Source: JBMYTN01 sp049604415
GTDB taxonomy: Bacteria; Pseudomonadota; Alphaproteobacteria; Rhodospirillales; Rhodospirillaceae
NCBI GenBank assembly: GCA_049604415.1
Contig: JBMYTN010000037.1
Coordinates: forward strand, 1 to 39,198
DNA: 39,198 nucleotides
Direction of reading: 5' to 3'
Under the pieces are notes generated by a model. It worked only from the letters and a program-made list of their open reading frames with translations. It did not search any database and was not told the DNA's origin. This document shows, piece after piece, positions 16,970-23,470 of the stretch. Position 1 is the stretch's first letter, and the number at the start of each line of letters is the position of its first letter. The translations under genes were made by a program, and so were the position numbers.

Positions 16970-17020
16970 AACGCCCACTAGCGATAAGGTTGCAGCCTTG
17001 CCGGTGGGCGTTATTTTTTT
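16970..17020. terminator. Bidirectional terminator at the end of the early operon
   Basis: A perfect 9-bp stem (16970-16978 with 17004-17012) starts inside the stop codon of the minus-strand gene at 17011. It has a T-rich tail on the minus side (TTTTTG) and ATTTTTTT on the plus side. It should end the four-gene early operon and could also stop plus-strand transcripts. Confidence 0.75.
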
Positions 17021-17388
17021 GCGAAAAGCTCCATGGAAGACATGGCGCAGGCGATCAATTCGATATTGTCCGCAACCATTTTCGCATTGAATTCCAGGCG
17101 CTTACCGTCTTTGGTCCCGTCCAAGCTTTCGAACAGCACGGTCAGCGTTTGCGCGGCCTCTTGCAGCGTCTCGGCAGCAGCCTTGGCGGTTGCGTGTTTC
17201 CGGTTGCTTACGAAAAGGCCGATCTCAATTTCCGCGCAGTCTAGGAGCGATTGGAACCGGTCAAACTCGTCCCGGGTGACCGGGTCCAAGCAGCGTTGAA
17301 GGCACCCAATTGCCTGCCAGCGGGCGACTGTAATGGCGGCCATAAAACGGCCAGCGTGGCGCTCAATATCGTCGTTGATGGTGATCAT
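17011..17388 (-). CDS. Unknown helical early protein
   Basis: The 125-aa product is all-helical in appearance, with a conserved-looking core around FDRFQSLLDCAEIEIGLFV and a second helix pair around LQEAAQTLTVLFESLDG. No family is recognised. It is the last gene of a four-gene operon; its ATG overlaps the previous stop (ATGA) and a terminator hairpin begins at its own stop codon. The position between regulator and replication genes suggests an accessory role in replication, host takeover or defence evasion, which is inference. Confidence 0.65.
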   Translation of the reverse strand: MITINDDIERHAGRFMAAITVARWQAIGCLQRCLDPVTRDEFDRFQSLLDCAEIEIGLFVSNRKHATAKAAAETLQEAAQTLTVLFESLDGTKDGKRLEFNAKMVADNIELIACAMSSMELFAKK

Positions 17389-17633
17389 TGGGCCATTTCC
17401 TTTTTTACGTGTTCGCGCAGATCGCGCAGGGCGGGCGGCATGAACGCAGAGTCAAACGGGATCGCTCTTAAAGCTCGTCCGAGATCGGCGGCATTGTTGG
17501 CACGCAACAGACAGGCCGCAGCACAATCAAGAAGCTCCTGCTCGATGTGATCATCTGTCATCTCGCGATATTCAAGGACCGCCGAGACGGTGTTGTCCCG
17601 GATCTGAATCACCTTTTCAGAGAGCGCGGTCAT
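17385..17633 (-). CDS. Unknown small early protein, 82 aa
   Basis: The product begins MTALSEKVIQIRDNTVSAVL and is predicted helical, ending EHVKKEMAQ. I chose the ATG at 17633 because it overlaps the previous stop as ATGA and has GGAGG seven bases upstream; a longer frame to 17999 runs back through the neighbouring gene. The 23 bases around its start are identical to the TerS-TerL junction. Function unknown. Confidence 0.65.
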   Translation of the reverse strand: MTALSEKVIQIRDNTVSAVLEYREMTDDHIEQELLDCAAACLLRANNAADLGRALRAIPFDSAFMPPALRDLREHVKKEMAQ

Positions 17634-17887
17634 TGCGCGGCCTCCATGTTGCCCCGGGGCGTCACTGCGCAGCGCAGCGCGTGCACTTCGGCGGGCACCC
17701 ACTGCGCGGTGAAATTGTTCTCGCAGAACAGAGCGATCATGGCGGGCAAGGTGTTCCTGCCAGCGATCTTGTTGGCCACCAGCGTGGCGGTCTCGCCATC
17801 GACGCCGCCCAGAGCGAGGGCCTTGCGGCGCAGGGCCCGGACGGCCTGAAACTTCAGGCGATGGACGTGGCGGGGGAGCGCGCTCAT
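17630..17887 (-). CDS. Unknown small early protein, 85 aa
   Basis: The product has a basic N-terminus (MSALPRHVHRLKFQAVRALRRKAL) given here as residues 1-24, then a more neutral part with LPAMIALFCENNFTAQWVP and a C-terminus ending EAAQ. No family is recognised. Both ends overlap neighbouring genes by ATGA, which fixes the start at 17887. The basic N-terminus suggests contact with nucleic acid, but this is only composition. Confidence 0.6.
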   Translation of the reverse strand: MSALPRHVHRLKFQAVRALRRKALALGGVDGETATLVANKIAGRNTLPAMIALFCENNFTAQWVPAEVHALRCAVTPRGNMEAAQ

Positions 17888-18105
17888 TGGCCGCGCACTC
17901 GATTGACGAGATATTGATCGGCCCACTCAATGACAGCTTGACGGTCATGCAGAACAGCGACTCCCACTTTGCGATACGGTGGCGAGATAACCCCGCCAAG
18001 CGGTCGGCCAGCCTTGCGGTCGCGTTGCCTGCGCAGCACTAGCCCGTGCACGGAAATGCCGGTCAGGCGTGCAGCCTCGGCAGCGTCGATAAGGTCTTCG
18101 GTCAC
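17884..18105 (-). CDS. AlpA/MerR-like DNA-binding protein, possible excisionase or activator
   Basis: The 73-aa product has a winged helix-turn-helix of the AlpA/excisionase type: LIDAAEAARLTGISVHGLVL followed by a basic RRQRDRK stretch and a wing with PYRKVGVAVLHDRQAVIEWA. Such proteins in P4-like satellites and prophages bend DNA in excision or activate integrase. It starts with GTG, preceded by GGAGGTG six bases upstream, and is the first gene of a coupled operon. It is the only recognisable DNA-binding regulator in the element besides TerS, so it is a good candidate for the main switch. Confidence 0.65.
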   Translation of the reverse strand: MTEDLIDAAEAARLTGISVHGLVLRRQRDRKAGRPLGGVISPPYRKVGVAVLHDRQAVIEWADQYLVNRVRGQ

Positions 18106-18310
18106 TCTCTCACCTCCATTCGTAGCGGTGTCTTCAGTGAGACCAAAGATATCATTAGTTCGAAGTGAGTCGAGTCATATTTTCCAATGATACCAGCAAT
18201 ATGGGCGTCAATTTAAACCGCCCACCGCGTAACTTTTTACGCTTCCGCTTCCGTAACTTTGTACCATTTCAGGGCATAAGACCCTGATCCCGCTGGAAGA
18301 AAGCGAGTCA

Positions 18311-18345
18311 CGAAAACGCCGCCCGGAAGGGGTCCGAGCGGCGTT
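18311..18345 (-). terminator. Terminator facing the integrase transcript
   Basis: An 8-bp stem (18315-18322 with 18338-18345) stacks on an inner CGGA/TCCG stem with a five-base loop. On the minus strand it is followed by TTTTC. It would stop leftward transcripts coming from the integrase gene before they reach the AlpA-like operon. Confidence 0.6.
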
Positions 18346-18466
18346 GAATTGGCGCACTTGGTGCGCGTCAGTGATGTGAATTTTTTTTGGGCTAGGGGTC
18401 CCGGGACAGGATTTCCCGGACCGGGATGGGCAGTTTTGCGCTCTCCATGAAGGGGCAGACGCGACC

Positions 18467-18495
18467 TTGAACTATGCTGAATTGCATGAGATAGT
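18467..18495 (+). promoter_or_regulatory. Promoter of the plus-strand cargo gene
   Basis: TTGAAC (18467-18472) and GATAGT (18490-18495) are separated by 17 bases and lie 32 bases before the chosen ATG. The spacing is ideal and the boxes match the consensus at five and four positions. The promoter would let the gene be expressed in the integrated state. Confidence 0.45.
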
Positions 18496-18526
18496 GCAGC
18501 GATCTCAAGCAATGAGGAAAGTCGTC

Positions 18527-18889
18527 ATGAATAAGACTGGATGCCTTGTGTTTCTATTGATCGCAATTCTTTTGGGTGTATTCTTTTTGATCAGAAATAG
18601 CATGGATAATTCCGAGACGGTGACCATGCGAGACGTTCCAATTATGACAGATGCGCTAGAAAAGTCAGATGATTTTGAAAAATTCGCACAAGAGTTTAGT
18701 AATTTTACTGCAATTCTGCTTGATAAAGACGTCTGTTCTTTGTCTCAGATCAAGGAAAGCGGCGGATTCACCAAATCCACCAATAGTCCAGGCAATGTTT
18801 ATTTTACATTTTGTCCAAAACAACTTGAACCAAACCGTCAGATTTATATTGATCTTGATAAGAACAAGCATTGGGAAAGGTCACGTTAG
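18527..18889 (+). CDS. AT-rich membrane-anchored cargo (moron-like) protein
   Basis: The 120-aa product has one N-terminal membrane segment (CLVFLLIAILLGVFFLI) after MNKTG, then a hydrophilic domain of about 95 residues that faces the periplasm. The domain has two cysteines (near DVCSL and FTFCP) that could form a disulphide. I chose the ATG at 18527 because GAGGAAAG lies nine bases upstream and a promoter precedes it. It is the only plus-strand gene of the element, much more AT-rich than its neighbours, and overlaps the integrase 3' end by nine bases tail to tail. These are typical signs of a moron expressed from the lysogen, possibly for superinfection exclusion. No family is recognised. 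Confidence 0.65.
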   Translation: MNKTGCLVFLLIAILLGVFFLIRNSMDNSETVTMRDVPIMTDALEKSDDFEKFAQEFSNFTAILLDKDVCSLSQIKESGGFTKSTNSPGNVYFTFCPKQLEPNRQIYIDLDKNKHWERSR

Positions 18890-20371
18890 GATGCCCTTCA
18901 CGTCGATAGGCATCTCGATACTCTCTAGGGCGTCTTTCAGCCTGCGCAACTCTGCCCCAGTTCCATAGCCCCTTGAGGCCTGACCCTCGCCCGCGTGCCC
19001 GGTGATCTGATCATTTACAAAGTCGCTCACACCCGCCGACCGCAGCCAGTCCTTGAGCGAATGCCGGAAACTGTGGAAGACGATGCGCGGATCATCGATC
19101 CCCGCCTCTACTCGGATCAGTCGGGCCATTCGCTTGGATATGGCCAAGGCGGGGCGTTCGAGACTCAGGTCCACCAGCGGGAACAACTGCCCCTTACTGC
19201 CCTTTACGAAATTCAGGAAGCCCAGGGCGATCAGGGTGGAATGAACCGGAACCAGTCTGCGCGATCCCTCGTTCTTGATCGACCGACTGGATTCCAGATC
19301 ATCCCGGATTGCGACGCACCAAACGCCCGCCTCTTCCCGCACATCCGCCCTTTCGAGGGGTGCGATCTCGCCTAGGCGTGCCCCGGTGTACATTGCAAGC
19401 AGCGGTACCCAATAGCGTTCTTGCCTGCGCAAAAGGTTCAGGCCCATCCCCAGGCGCGGCTCTGGCAACGCCCGGACCAGCTTTTCCAAATTCGGACCAT
19501 CAAAGGGCAGCCGAGCCTTGTTCGCCGACGCGGCCTTGCCCCGCTTGCCGGTGTCGATTTTGGCTTCCTCAAACGGGTTGGATGACACCTTGCGGGCCTT
19601 GCGGGCGACGCGGAAGATCGTGCATAGCAGGCCGACCTTCTTATTAACGGTGGTTGGGGAATTGCCCTTCTCCAGCATGTCCAGGCCGTAGGCGATTGCC
19701 TGTTCTTCGGTCACCTCATTGGCGGGGATCTCTTCCCCGATAAACTCGAATAGTTTGCGGATCGCAAGCTCGGTCTCTACCACCGTTGCAGGTGATGGAC
19801 TCCTCTGTTTCTTCCACGCCTCATATAGAGCCCACACAGAGCCCTCTTCGCCCGATGGGGCAATGTCCTCCCCCCCGGACTTGCGCTTGGCCTTCCGGGC
19901 GGCTTTTTCGACCTTCTGGGCGCGCTCTTTCTGCGCGCGGTAGTCTTCGCCCTTGGTGCCGTGTTCTACCACCGCCTCGGCGTCTTCCTGGTCCAGACCC
20001 GCATTCACAAGCTCCTGCGCGTCTTGGCGCTTGATGTCCAGGGCTAGTGCGCGCTCTAGCTGGGCGATCCTGTCCAATAGGTCCCGGGGATCCTGCGGAT
20101 AGGTCGCTGCATCTTCCGGGATGCCGTATGCATTCCACAGAACTTCGCTGGTCTCCTGGACCAAGCCAAGCTCCACCCGGGCGGCGTGCATCTCGTCATT
20201 GGTCTTGGCCACCAGAGGCGGGACCCGCTTTGCGGCAACGATGGCCGAGTCAGTTTTTAAACTGACCTTCCATTCCCGCTTGCCGATCACCGGTCGCAGT
20301 TCTGCGGGCACGCCCCGGCGGAAAAACAGGGCATTTCCCACGCGCATGACGTATTGTGGAAGGGCGGCCAT
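18881..20371 (-). CDS. Tyrosine recombinase, integrase
   Basis: The 496-aa protein integrates and excises the element at tRNA-Glu. The N-terminus (MAALPQYVMRVGNALFFRRG) is the DUF6538-like start common in alphaproteobacterial integrases. A core-binding domain (about 195-290) precedes the catalytic domain, which shows Arg in YTGARLGEI, HSFRH with the second catalytic Arg, GHAG and the Tyr nucleophile in RGYGTG. All catalytic positions appear present. The ATG at 20371 has GGAG nine bases upstream; the longer frame starts at TTG. It lies next to attR, with arm-type repeats in its own promoter region, so integrase may repress its own gene. Confidence 0.92.
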   Translation of the reverse strand: MAALPQYVMRVGNALFFRRGVPAELRPVIGKREWKVSLKTDSAIVAAKRVPPLVAKTNDEMHAARVELGLVQETSEVLWNAYGIPEDAATYPQDPRDLLDRIAQLERALALDIKRQDAQELVNAGLDQEDAEAVVEHGTKGEDYRAQKERAQKVEKAARKAKRKSGGEDIAPSGEEGSVWALYEAWKKQRSPSPATVVETELAIRKLFEFIGEEIPANEVTEEQAIAYGLDMLEKGNSPTTVNKKVGLLCTIFRVARKARKVSSNPFEEAKIDTGKRGKAASANKARLPFDGPNLEKLVRALPEPRLGMGLNLLRRQERYWVPLLAMYTGARLGEIAPLERADVREEAGVWCVAIRDDLESSRSIKNEGSRRLVPVHSTLIALGFLNFVKGSKGQLFPLVDLSLERPALAISKRMARLIRVEAGIDDPRIVFHSFRHSLKDWLRSAGVSDFVNDQITGHAGEGQASRGYGTGAELRRLKDALESIEMPIDVKGILT

Positions 20372-20417
20372 GTGGCATCGCTCCAAAGGTCCAGATGTGG
20401 CCCTTGGTGTAGCACCT

Positions 20418-20445
20418 GTACAAAGCTTTGTACAAGTCTTTGTAC
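20418..20445. promoter_or_regulatory. Right integrase arm-type sites
   Basis: GTACAAA at 20418-20424 and TTTGTAC at 20427-20433 form a perfect 16-bp palindrome, and a third copy lies at 20439-20445. The same heptamer occurs three times near attL. The sites lie between the integrase start and attR, so bound integrase could also cover the integrase promoter. Confidence 0.65.
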
Positions 20446-20505
20446 CAGATTTTGGACAAGAAATTGTTCTGTTTCAAAGCGATGGTTGATTTTAAATGAA
20501 AAAAC

Positions 20506-20528
20506 CCGCGATGGCGTCCCCAACGGGA
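20506..20528. repeat. attR, right copy of 23-bp attachment core
   Basis: Identical to 355-377. Bases 20512-20528 are the 3' end of tRNA-Glu, including the encoded CCA, so integration restores a complete tRNA. Confidence 0.9.
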
Positions 20529-20587
20529 CTCGAACCCGTGTCTTCAGCGTGAAAGGCTGATGTCCTGGACCGCTAGACGATGGGGAC
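20512..20587 (-). tRNA. tRNA-Glu (anticodon UUC)
   Basis: The minus strand folds as a 76-base tRNA. The acceptor stem GTCCCCA pairs with TGGGGAC, the discriminator is G and CCA is encoded. The anticodon loop CTTTCAC sits on the stem TCAGC/GCTGA and gives anticodon TTC. The T arm holds GGTTCGAGTCC. Its 3' 17 bases serve as the attachment site of the element. Immediately after CCA the element supplies a T6 tract on the minus strand (complement of 20499-20504), which may replace the lost terminator. Confidence 0.95.
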
Positions 20588-20650
20588 GCGGTCGCGAGCG
20601 AGGCCGCTTATCTACAGAAGCCCGGGACAGTGGTCAACCCCGGAAATGTC

Positions 20651-21376
20651 TTAAAAGGGAAATCCTCCTGACATACCGATCATTTTTTCCACCCGATCAG
20701 ACTCCCACAATTTGGGCTCCGTGGGCTGGGCACCCAAGCCCGGGACATCCGTGCCCCAACCTTCTCGATCCACCACAACGGTTTTGCCACCAGCCGTTAC
20801 CGTCAAGGCCGTTGGCTCTCCCGGCCGACGCGGATCGGGCAGGAGCACAATACAGCCCGCCTGATTGGGTTCGATGATCGCCAGCACATGGGTGCCGCGA
20901 ATGCCGATCGTGGCCACGGGCAGGTCCAAAACAACGTTTTGCGGTGCCATTTTGCCGATGGCGCCGGAGATATAGCGAAAGGCACCACCCAAAACCGACA
21001 AACCGAAACGGCCCTGCCCTTCCTCACTGCCAAACAGAAAGTCATCCAAAACGATGTCAGCTTTAGGTCCAACAGACAGTTCAGTGCCATCGTTGAAGCC
21101 AAACAGCGCCCGACCACCAGCGCCGGTGATGATACGATCGCCAACGCCAACGGAGGATCCCGAGCGCAATTGCTGCATGATGGGGGCTTCCCAATGGGCA
21201 TCTTCAGCAATTTCTGCGGTGCCTACGGTCGAGGCATGCGCCGGTCGGCCAAAACGCATACCCGATGACAGTCCAACACCAGCCCCAACACCAAGCAGGG
21301 CACCCCGGCACAACAGAGCACGGCGGGATATTGCGCTTTCAGAAATCTGTCTGTTTTGTGTTTTACCCTGGACCAT
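20651..21376 (-). CDS. Exported FecR-domain protein
   Basis: The 241-aa product begins with a twin-arginine-like signal: ISRRALLCRGALLG followed by a hydrophobic Gly/Ala stretch and a likely cleavage after PAHAS. The mature part has a FecR domain (GDRIITGAGGRALFGFNDG, ELSVGPKADIVLD, VATIGIRGTHVLA), a beta-rich fold. Many alphaproteobacterial FecR-domain proteins of this kind are exported and not linked to iron uptake. I chose the ATG at 21376 because AAGGAG lies ten bases upstream. No sigma factor or TonB receptor gene is adjacent, so classical FecR signalling is unlikely. It sits 63 bases upstream of tRNA-Glu on the same strand. Confidence 0.75.
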   Translation of the reverse strand: MVQGKTQNRQISESAISRRALLCRGALLGVGAGVGLSSGMRFGRPAHASTVGTAEIAEDAHWEAPIMQQLRSGSSVGVGDRIITGAGGRALFGFNDGTELSVGPKADIVLDDFLFGSEEGQGRFGLSVLGGAFRYISGAIGKMAPQNVVLDLPVATIGIRGTHVLAIIEPNQAGCIVLLPDPRRPGEPTALTVTAGGKTVVVDREGWGTDVPGLGAQPTEPKLWESDRVEKMIGMSGGFPF

Positions 21377-21518
21377 CAATGGAATCTCCTTTTGACTCTT
21401 CCGATGAAAATGATCGGTTCTTTGAGAGACCACAAGGTCAGGACCGCTCACCGCACGTTGATGTGAACGGATTATGCAAAACTTTTGGCTGATAAACAAA
21501 TTGTGAACAGAGGCGGGC

Positions 21519-23417
21519 TCACGCCGGGATGCGCGCCACATCATCAATGACCAAGAGCGCTTCTTCCCGCCCTCCCCAGCGATCAACTCGCAAGGTCCCG
21601 GCCACATGCAGGCGGTCCTCCCGCCGGGCCGCCAACAGGGCCAAGCCCATCTCCTCGTCCGCAGCCTTAAAGGCCATGGCTTTCAAGCGTCCCCCGTCTG
21701 GCCCGCTGAGGAACGCCCGGATATGACCCATGCCAACCACATCGGCTTTGGCAATTCGGACATCCGCCAAAGCAAAGCGTGGATCCGGATTGCCGGAGCC
21801 AAAGGGTCCGGCTTGCTCCAGAGCCTCGACAAGCTCCACGGTGGCCCCTAGAGGGTCTACCAACCCATCAAGCTCCAAGGTTGGCATCAGAACATCATCC
21901 GGCGTGTCCTCGCCTGCCGCCTGGGCGGCAATGCGCTCGCCCAGAAAGGTCTGGAATTCCTCAAGCCGGTCTTCACGGACTGTAAAACCACAGGCCATGG
22001 CATGACCGCCCCCCGCCTCCAGTAGACCGGCTTCCCGAGCGGCAATCACCGCCCGGCCCAAATCAATCCCGGGAACCGAGCGTCCAGAGCCTTTCGCCAG
22101 CCCCCCTTCCAGAGCGACCGCGCAGGCGGGCAAGCTGTAGCGTTCTTTCAGGCGCCCAGCGACAATGCCGATCACACCGGCATGCCAATCCTGGCCGCAG
22201 GCAAACACCAAGGGATAAGCCGTGGGTGGTGCCGCCTCGACCTGCTCCATTGCTTCTGCCAGCACTGCGGCTTCAATGTCCTTGCGCGCGCCATTGAAGG
22301 CTTCAAGCTCGGCGGCCATCCGATCGGCCTGGGTGGGGTCATCACAGCTGAGCAGTTCCGCCCCCAATCCGGCCCGGCCAACGCGGCCCCCGGCATTGAC
22401 CCGAGGCCCCAGCATATAGCCCAGATGAAAGGCCGTCGGCGCATCGTTCAGCCCTGCCGAGGAGATCAAGGCCCCCAAACCGATATTGCCCCCGGATGGG
22501 CGACTGCCGGACACCCCAGAGGAGGCTTTCGGGACCCACGAGCGGCGCATCACCTTTAGGCCTTGGGTGACCAGAGCGCGGTTAACGCCGACCAAGGGCA
22601 CCATGTCGCAGACCGTGCCCAGGGCAACCAAATCCAGCAGCGCCATCAAATCCGGTTCGGGCCGATTGGCCTTCTGAAAATAGTCACGCTGGCGCAGTCT
22701 GCGATTGACCGCCACCGCCAAAAGAAAGGCCACCCCCACCGCCGCCAAATGGGTGTGAGGACTGGTTTCATCGATCCGCTTTGGATTGATCACCGCGATG
22801 GCGGGCGGAAGGGTCGGATCGGCCTCGTGATGGTCGCAAACAATACAGTCCAGCCCGACCTCCTGACCCTCAGCCAAGGCGCGATGGGCTGCGGTGCCGC
22901 AATCCACCGTCACCACCACCTTGGCCCCGGCCTCGGCCAGGGAGCGCAAGGCCGGACCATTGGGGCCATAGCCTTCCAGACGGCGGTCGGGAATATGCAG
23001 CAGCGGGTCTATGCCCAAGGCCCGGAAAAAGCGGCATAGCAGCGCCGTCGAGGTTGCCCCGTCCACATCGTAATCGCCGAAAATCGCAATGCCCTCGCCC
23101 GCCTCAATCGCGGTGACGAGCCGGTCCACCGCCTTGTCCATATCGAGCAAATGGGAGGGATCCGGCAGGGCCGTGCGCAAGGTCGGGTTCAAAAACCCAT
23201 CGGCGTCTTCGATCGCCACGCCCCGGGCGGCGAGCACCCGGCCAATCACATCGGGCAGCCCCAACCGCTGGCTAATGGCAGCCGCATGGCGATCTTGGGC
23301 CGGACGCAGCCGCCAGCGTCGACCGGCACAGGATTGGACAACACCGAGAAAGGCATCGGCCTGCACGGTCTGGGTCGCGTCCGCATGCGAAGGCGCAGAT
23401 GTAGAGGAAGCAATCAT
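21519..23417 (-). CDS. recJ: Single-strand DNA-specific 5'-3' exonuclease RecJ
   Basis: The 632-aa protein degrades single-stranded DNA in recombination, mismatch repair and base-excision repair. The DHH-family motifs are intact: DYDVDG (residues 115-120), VTVDCG (about 169-174) and CDHHEADP (194-201). The DHHA1 domain follows with GGGHAMACG, and a C-terminal OB-like domain is present. The frame extends to 23453, but I chose the ATG at 23417 as the more usual N-terminus; there is no good ribosome site for either start. A perfect 10-bp hairpin abuts this start codon. It follows hom by 53 bases and is probably cotranscribed with it. Confidence 0.92.
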   Translation of the reverse strand: MIASSTSAPSHADATQTVQADAFLGVVQSCAGRRWRLRPAQDRHAAAISQRLGLPDVIGRVLAARGVAIEDADGFLNPTLRTALPDPSHLLDMDKAVDRLVTAIEAGEGIAIFGDYDVDGATSTALLCRFFRALGIDPLLHIPDRRLEGYGPNGPALRSLAEAGAKVVVTVDCGTAAHRALAEGQEVGLDCIVCDHHEADPTLPPAIAVINPKRIDETSPHTHLAAVGVAFLLAVAVNRRLRQRDYFQKANRPEPDLMALLDLVALGTVCDMVPLVGVNRALVTQGLKVMRRSWVPKASSGVSGSRPSGGNIGLGALISSAGLNDAPTAFHLGYMLGPRVNAGGRVGRAGLGAELLSCDDPTQADRMAAELEAFNGARKDIEAAVLAEAMEQVEAAPPTAYPLVFACGQDWHAGVIGIVAGRLKERYSLPACAVALEGGLAKGSGRSVPGIDLGRAVIAAREAGLLEAGGGHAMACGFTVREDRLEEFQTFLGERIAAQAAGEDTPDDVLMPTLELDGLVDPLGATVELVEALEQAGPFGSGNPDPRFALADVRIAKADVVGMGHIRAFLSGPDGGRLKAMAFKAADEEMGLALLAARREDRLHVAGTLRVDRWGGREEALLVIDDVARIPA

Positions 23418-23444
23418 GGGACCCACTCTATCTTGTGGGTCCCA
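23417..23444. promoter_or_regulatory. Hairpin over the recJ start region
   Basis: Arms 23417-23426 and 23435-23444 are perfectly complementary (10 bp, 8-base loop). On the recJ transcript the hairpin ends at the first base of the chosen start codon. There is no T tract, so it may tune translation, or act as a partial terminator between hom and recJ. Confidence 0.5.
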
Positions 23445-23470
23445 GATCAGCAAGGATTGGACAAAACTTC

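Larger units (their letters stand above)
18106..18526. promoter_or_regulatory. Control region between the AlpA-like operon and the cargo gene
   Basis: No credible gene lies in these 421 bases. It contains a direct repeat of CGTAACTTT (18228-18236 and 18252-18260), an additional TTTGTACCATTTC at 18258-18270 that matches a left arm site at 452-464 over 13 bases, a terminator at 18315-18345, a GCGCAC/GTGCGC hairpin (18352-18366) followed by eight T (18381-18388), and the promoter of the plus-strand gene. The leftward promoter of the AlpA-like operon should lie around 18130-18200. No repressor gene is present. Confidence 0.55.
355..20528. mobile_element. Integrated satellite-like or defective prophage element, about 20.2 kb
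   Basis: The element is bounded by a perfect 23-bp direct repeat, of which the right copy forms the 3' end of tRNA-Glu. It carries integrase next to attR, an AlpA-like regulator, a primase-helicase, and a single leftward late operon with TerS, TerL, portal, GpZ-like, tail assembly chaperone-like, tape measure, fibre and gpW-like genes. No product resembles a major capsid protein, protease, tail tube, baseplate, holin or endolysin. The reading frames are intact and mostly overlap by 1-26 bases, which argues against recent decay. The boundaries are secure; the satellite interpretation is inference, and a degenerate prophage remains possible. Confidence 0.9.

Noticed and set aside
18352..18388. 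GCGCAC/GTGCGC hairpin followed by T8 as a plus-strand terminator
   Set aside because: Fourteen bases separate the stem from the T tract, too far for a standard intrinsic terminator; it is kept only as part of the control region.
18237..18512. Minus-strand frame of 91 codons in the control region
   Set aside because: It runs across two hairpins, a T8/A8 tract and the promoter of the plus-strand gene, and has no ribosome site.
355..20528. Interpretation as a gene transfer agent
   Set aside because: It has integrase, clean att sites in a tRNA gene and its own replication protein, and it lacks capsid genes, all of which differ from alphaproteobacterial gene transfer agents.
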